In this document: positions 5,967-8,500 of the stretch, in pieces | How positions within the stretch are numbered: the first letter of the stretch is position 1 | How the letters are laid out: each line of letters opens with the position of its first letter | Assembly: GCA_019236035.1 (NCBI GenBank) | Contig: JAFAJU010000145.1 | Span: 1-8,500 of the forward strand | Direction of reading: 5' to 3' | DNA length: 8,500 nt | DNA from: Verrucomicrobiota bacterium | GTDB taxonomy: Bacteria > Verrucomicrobiota > Verrucomicrobiia > Chthoniobacterales > JAFAMB01 | Position numbers and translations under genes: made by a program | The notes under the pieces: generated by a model | Seen by the model: only the letters and a program-made list of their open reading frames with translations | Told to the model about the DNA's origin: nothing | The model's database searches: none

Positions 5967-7376
5967 ATGATTCAGAATCGAGTCCAAGGTCTATCGAACC
6001 TGGTCACGGCCTGCCAATGCCTTCTTACCCTGGTTCTTTTCTGGTTCTGGACGGCTCTCTATCAAGCTTTCATCCCCGGCTCTGAAGGCATCAACCTGGT
6101 GAACTATGCTGGATACAGTTTCCTGGTCGTGGTTGGTTTATGGTTGGAATCCGTCTTCGGTGATCGACCGAATACATCTTTCCACGCTCGCCGGCCAAGT
6201 ATCATCCGCCAGATACCGCGTGCTCTACGGCAACTCGTAGCCGCTGTCGGCTTTCTGCTATTCGTTTTGGTGCTGAGCAAAGACCGATATCTCTCGCGCG
6301 TGTTTCTGTTCACATTCATCCCCCCGTTTTATCTGCTGCTTCTTTTTGCCGGACACTTATTGCCCAGATTCTTAGCTCGACACCTGTTCCGTGGGAGCCG
6401 GGAAGAACGAATAATCCTCATCGGCAGCCCAAAGCGTGCGAGCAAACTTCGCGATTGGGTGTTGGCCAAAAAAGAATACGGCTTCCACACGGTTGGCCTT
6501 CTTACCGAGGATCAGAACGTACCAAACCCTTGGCCGACGATTTTGGGTTCGCCCGGGCAGTTAGAGACAGCACTCACCCGCTATGAAGTGACTCAGGTCA
6601 TCCTGCTGCAACTTCCGGAGGCCACTTCCTGTTTCGACGACGTGCTGCGAATAGTTCATAAACGGGGCGCGCGCTTGATCATTCTCAACAACCTGGACGA
6701 GCAACTCCGGCATCCGGTGTTTGCGTTTGAGGATGACGGTCTGAGCTTCTTCGCGTTCCATCTTGAACCGCTTGAGAATCCATTCCACCGCGTGATGAAA
6801 CGAATGCTGGATCTCGCGATCGCGATTCCGGCGACCTTGCTTGTGCTTCCACTGGCCGCAGTGGCAGTCAAGATTGCTCACGCCTGCCAGTCCCCGGGGC
6901 CGCTGCTCTACCGGCAGATCCGAGCCGGAATCCAGAACCGGAAATTCGAAATCCTGAAATTTCGAACCATGCACCCGGGGACCAAAGAACCGGCGAAGCA
7001 GGCTACCGCCACTGATTCCCGGATTTTTTCTGCCGGCCATTTACTTCGCCGTTTCAGCATTGATGAAATCCCGCAATTTTTGAACGTGCTCAAAGGGAAC
7101 ATGAGCGTGGTCGGTCCACGTCCGCATCTGATCGAACACAACGACAAGTTCGCTGAACTATTGTCAAATTATCACATTCGAGCCTTCGTTAAGCCGGGAA
7201 TAACCGGCCTCGCTCAGGTACGCGGTTTTCGGGGTGAATCTACCACTCGGGAGGAAATTGGTGCCCGGCTCCGATCAGATTTGGTCTATCTCGAGAATTG
7301 GTCGTTGATCCTCGACCTGAGTATCATCGTGCGAACGGTATGGCACGTGTTGGTCCCACCGAAAACAGCTCGGTAG
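5967..7376 (+). CDS. Polyprenyl-phosphate sugar-1-phosphate transferase (initiating enzyme, WbaP/WcaJ type)
   Basis: A 469-residue initiating phosphoglycosyltransferase of the large bacterial type. Four transmembrane segments are visible at about 12-36, 46-62, 88-104 and 111-133. A Rossmann-like domain follows at about 145-245 (RIILIGSPKRA, GFHTVGLLTED), then a re-entrant membrane helix at 281-302 and the catalytic domain. The signatures are GPLLYRQIRAG at 311-321, FEILKFRTM at 327-335, the Asp-Glu catalytic dyad in SIDEIPQFLNVLKG at 364-377 (Asp366/Glu367), MSVVGPRPH at 379-387 and KPGITGLAQVRG at 409-420. The family transfers hexose-1-phosphate from a nucleotide sugar to undecaprenyl phosphate at the inner membrane, starting a repeat unit. 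Which sugar is used cannot be read here. ATG 5967 is the first start after an in-frame TGA at 5916. It ends 56 bases from the convergent GT4 gene. Length and motifs look intact. Confidence 0.94.
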   Translation: MIQNRVQGLSNLVTACQCLLTLVLFWFWTALYQAFIPGSEGINLVNYAGYSFLVVVGLWLESVFGDRPNTSFHARRPSIIRQIPRALRQLVAAVGFLLFVLVLSKDRYLSRVFLFTFIPPFYLLLLFAGHLLPRFLARHLFRGSREERIILIGSPKRASKLRDWVLAKKEYGFHTVGLLTEDQNVPNPWPTILGSPGQLETALTRYEVTQVILLQLPEATSCFDDVLRIVHKRGARLIILNNLDEQLRHPVFAFEDDGLSFFAFHLEPLENPFHRVMKRMLDLAIAIPATLLVLPLAAVAVKIAHACQSPGPLLYRQIRAGIQNRKFEILKFRTMHPGTKEPAKQATATDSRIFSAGHLLRRFSIDEIPQFLNVLKGNMSVVGPRPHLIEHNDKFAELLSNYHIRAFVKPGITGLAQVRGFRGESTTREEIGARLRSDLVYLENWSLILDLSIIVRTVWHVLVPPKTAR

Positions 7377-7432
7377 GACGCGGCGTCTTCCTTGTCCCGG
7401 AGGGACTGCACGATGGTAGCCCGACTCCGCCC

Positions 7433-8500
7433 TTACCCAAAGATCTCCACTTCCCGCGCGAATCTTCTCAGAACCTCGCTCCACAAAAATTGGTCGCCGA
7501 GCCGCTTAGCAGCCCTGCCCATCGATTCGAGTTGCTGGGGATCTCTGGATAATTGTTCAAGCTTTTGCGCAAGTTCCTCGACATCGCCCGAGCGAACGAC
7601 AACACCGCAGCGGTTTGTCTCTACAATAGTGGCCAGTTCGGAGTCGACGTCGCAAACTGCCAGCACCGGCTTGCCCGCGGAGCAAGCACTCAAGAGCTTA
7701 CTCGGAAAAAACGCGGTTCCCGATCCGGGCACCAGGGAAACAACCATCAGATCGGCGTCCACCAGCATCTCCCGGTAATCGTTGGGCTCCAGCACACCTT
7801 TAAACCAAACATTCCGCACGCCGGTGGTAGCCATCGCAAGAAGTCGCTCCTTCTCGGCGCCCTCTCCGCAAATGACCAGCTGTATTGCCGGATTTCTGAC
7901 GGATCGCATCGTTAATATCAAGTGTTGCAATCCTTGTTTAACCCCTAGACTGCCGGCATAGACCACCAGGAAGTGCTCAGGATCGAAGCGGTTAACCGCA
8001 CGAAATCTTCCTTTTGCCGCTCGGATAGAGGGATCAGTTCCATTGGGAAAATATCTGAGCTTGGCCTCCGGCACGCCTCTCTTTCGCAGGATATCCAACA
8101 TTCCTCCACTGATCGCGGAGATCCGCCAAGCGCCCCGGTAAGCAATCGATTCTAGACTCTTAAAGGCGTGGATGAGTATAGATGACTTGACCATTCCGAG
8201 GCTTACCGCGGCATCCGGCTGTAGATCCTGAAGATGCAGTAGATATTTTCCGCCCCTCAGAAGGCAAAAGAAATAGGCTAGCACACCCGCCAGCAACGGC
8301 GGTGAAACGACAATTAGCAAGTCGGGCTTCGCGAGGAAAATCAAACGTAAGAACGATAGAGCAACAAAACTGAACTCATGCAAAATCCGCCTCGGCGTAT
8401 TGACCCGGCTTGGGACATAATGCCAGGAACGTAGGACGCGAACGCCATTCAGTTTTTCGGATTCACAAATTCGCGTGCGATCTCTCCGGCTCTTTTTCCA
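7433..8500 (-). CDS. Glycosyltransferase family 4 protein (WcaI-like), 5' end outside window
   Basis: At least 355 residues of a GT-B fold transferase run from the window edge to the TAA at 7433-7435. The TTG at 8381-8383 is not the start: the frame stays open to 8500, and the extra 39 residues include RVLRSWHYVPSRVNTPRR, which fits the N-terminal Rossmann domain of WcaI-like enzymes. Counting from the edge, FPNGTDP (151-157) marks the domain junction, YAGSLGVKQGL (181-191) and VICGEGAE (209-216) the C-terminal donor domain, and FFPSKLLSACSAGKPVLA (264-281) the nucleotide-sugar site. It probably adds a sugar to the lipid-linked glycan on the cytoplasmic face; donor and linkage are unknown. 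It is convergent with the initiating transferase gene. No frameshift or missing motif is seen. Confidence 0.9.
   Translation of the reverse strand, partial: WKKSRRDRTRICESEKLNGVRVLRSWHYVPSRVNTPRRILHEFSFVALSFLRLIFLAKPDLLIVVSPPLLAGVLAYFFCLLRGGKYLLHLQDLQPDAAVSLGMVKSSILIHAFKSLESIAYRGAWRISAISGGMLDILRKRGVPEAKLRYFPNGTDPSIRAAKGRFRAVNRFDPEHFLVVYAGSLGVKQGLQHLILTMRSVRNPAIQLVICGEGAEKERLLAMATTGVRNVWFKGVLEPNDYREMLVDADLMVVSLVPGSGTAFFPSKLLSACSAGKPVLAVCDVDSELATIVETNRCGVVVRSGDVEELAQKLEQLSRDPQQLESMGRAAKRLGDQFLWSEVLRRFAREVEIFG

Noticed and set aside
5748..5987. 79-codon minus-strand frame crossing the ligase/transferase spacer
   Set aside because: It overlaps both genes' start regions out of frame, has no motif, and its hydrophobic end is a shifted reading of the ligase leader.
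6561..7040. 159-residue frame antisense to the sugar-phosphate transferase
   Set aside because: It is opposite conserved catalytic-domain codons, and its composition is typical of a shadow frame.
7377..7406. Terminator between the convergent transferase and GT4 genes
   Set aside because: Only two tiny stems (GACG/CGTC and GTCCC/GGGAC) with no U-tract, too weak to call.
1..8500. Defence, phage or toxin-antitoxin system
   Set aside because: All supported genes are accounted for by chromosome segregation, a phosphatase, polysaccharide synthesis and one unknown anchored protein. No nuclease, integrase, transposase or toxin motifs were found on either strand.

Overview
The window looks like chromosomal DNA of a free-living, fairly GC-rich Gram-negative bacterium. 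A soil Verrucomicrobia-type genome is my best guess, from the wording of the SMC C-terminus, the TPR-tailed O-antigen ligase, the alternating monocistronic gene order and the palindrome-rich spacers. Acidobacteria or another phylum cannot be excluded from sequence alone.

Layout: (a) 1-338 (+) is the 3' end of an smc condensin gene. (b) 339-522 is a convergent spacer. Both flanking genes end inside two facing copies of one repeat made of degenerate 9-base units. (c) 523-1122 (-) is a histidine phosphatase with a TTG start. (d) 1131-1192 is a near-perfect 30-bp-arm palindrome in the divergent spacer. (e) 1225-2193 (+) is a nucleotide-sugar epimerase of the extended SDR family. A 21-bp hairpin follows its stop codon at once. 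(f) 2298-3545 (+) is an unrecognised membrane-anchored protein with a Pro/Ser/Thr-rich linker and an NTF2-like C-terminus. A bulged hairpin abuts its start. (g) 3555-3615 is a hairpin between convergent genes. (h) 3637-5775 (-) is an O-antigen ligase/polymerase-family membrane protein with a TPR-like tail and a TTG start. (i) 5967-7376 (+) is a polyprenyl-phosphate sugar-1-phosphate transferase. (j) 7433-8500 (-) is a GT4 glycosyltransferase whose 5' end lies beyond the window.

Four genes fit one surface-polysaccharide pathway: the epimerase makes a nucleotide sugar, the phosphotransferase loads the first sugar phosphate onto the lipid carrier, the GT4 enzyme extends the glycan, and the Wzy/WaaL-type protein polymerises or ligates it. 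From the phosphatase onward the genes do not form operons: five of the six junctions from smc to the GT4 gene are divergent or convergent, and only the epimerase and NTF2-like genes are co-directional. No spacer exceeds 300 bases. I see no tRNA, rRNA, CRISPR array or transposase. I find no clear new defence or mobile system. The least explained material is the set of intergenic palindromes and the NTF2-like anchored protein.
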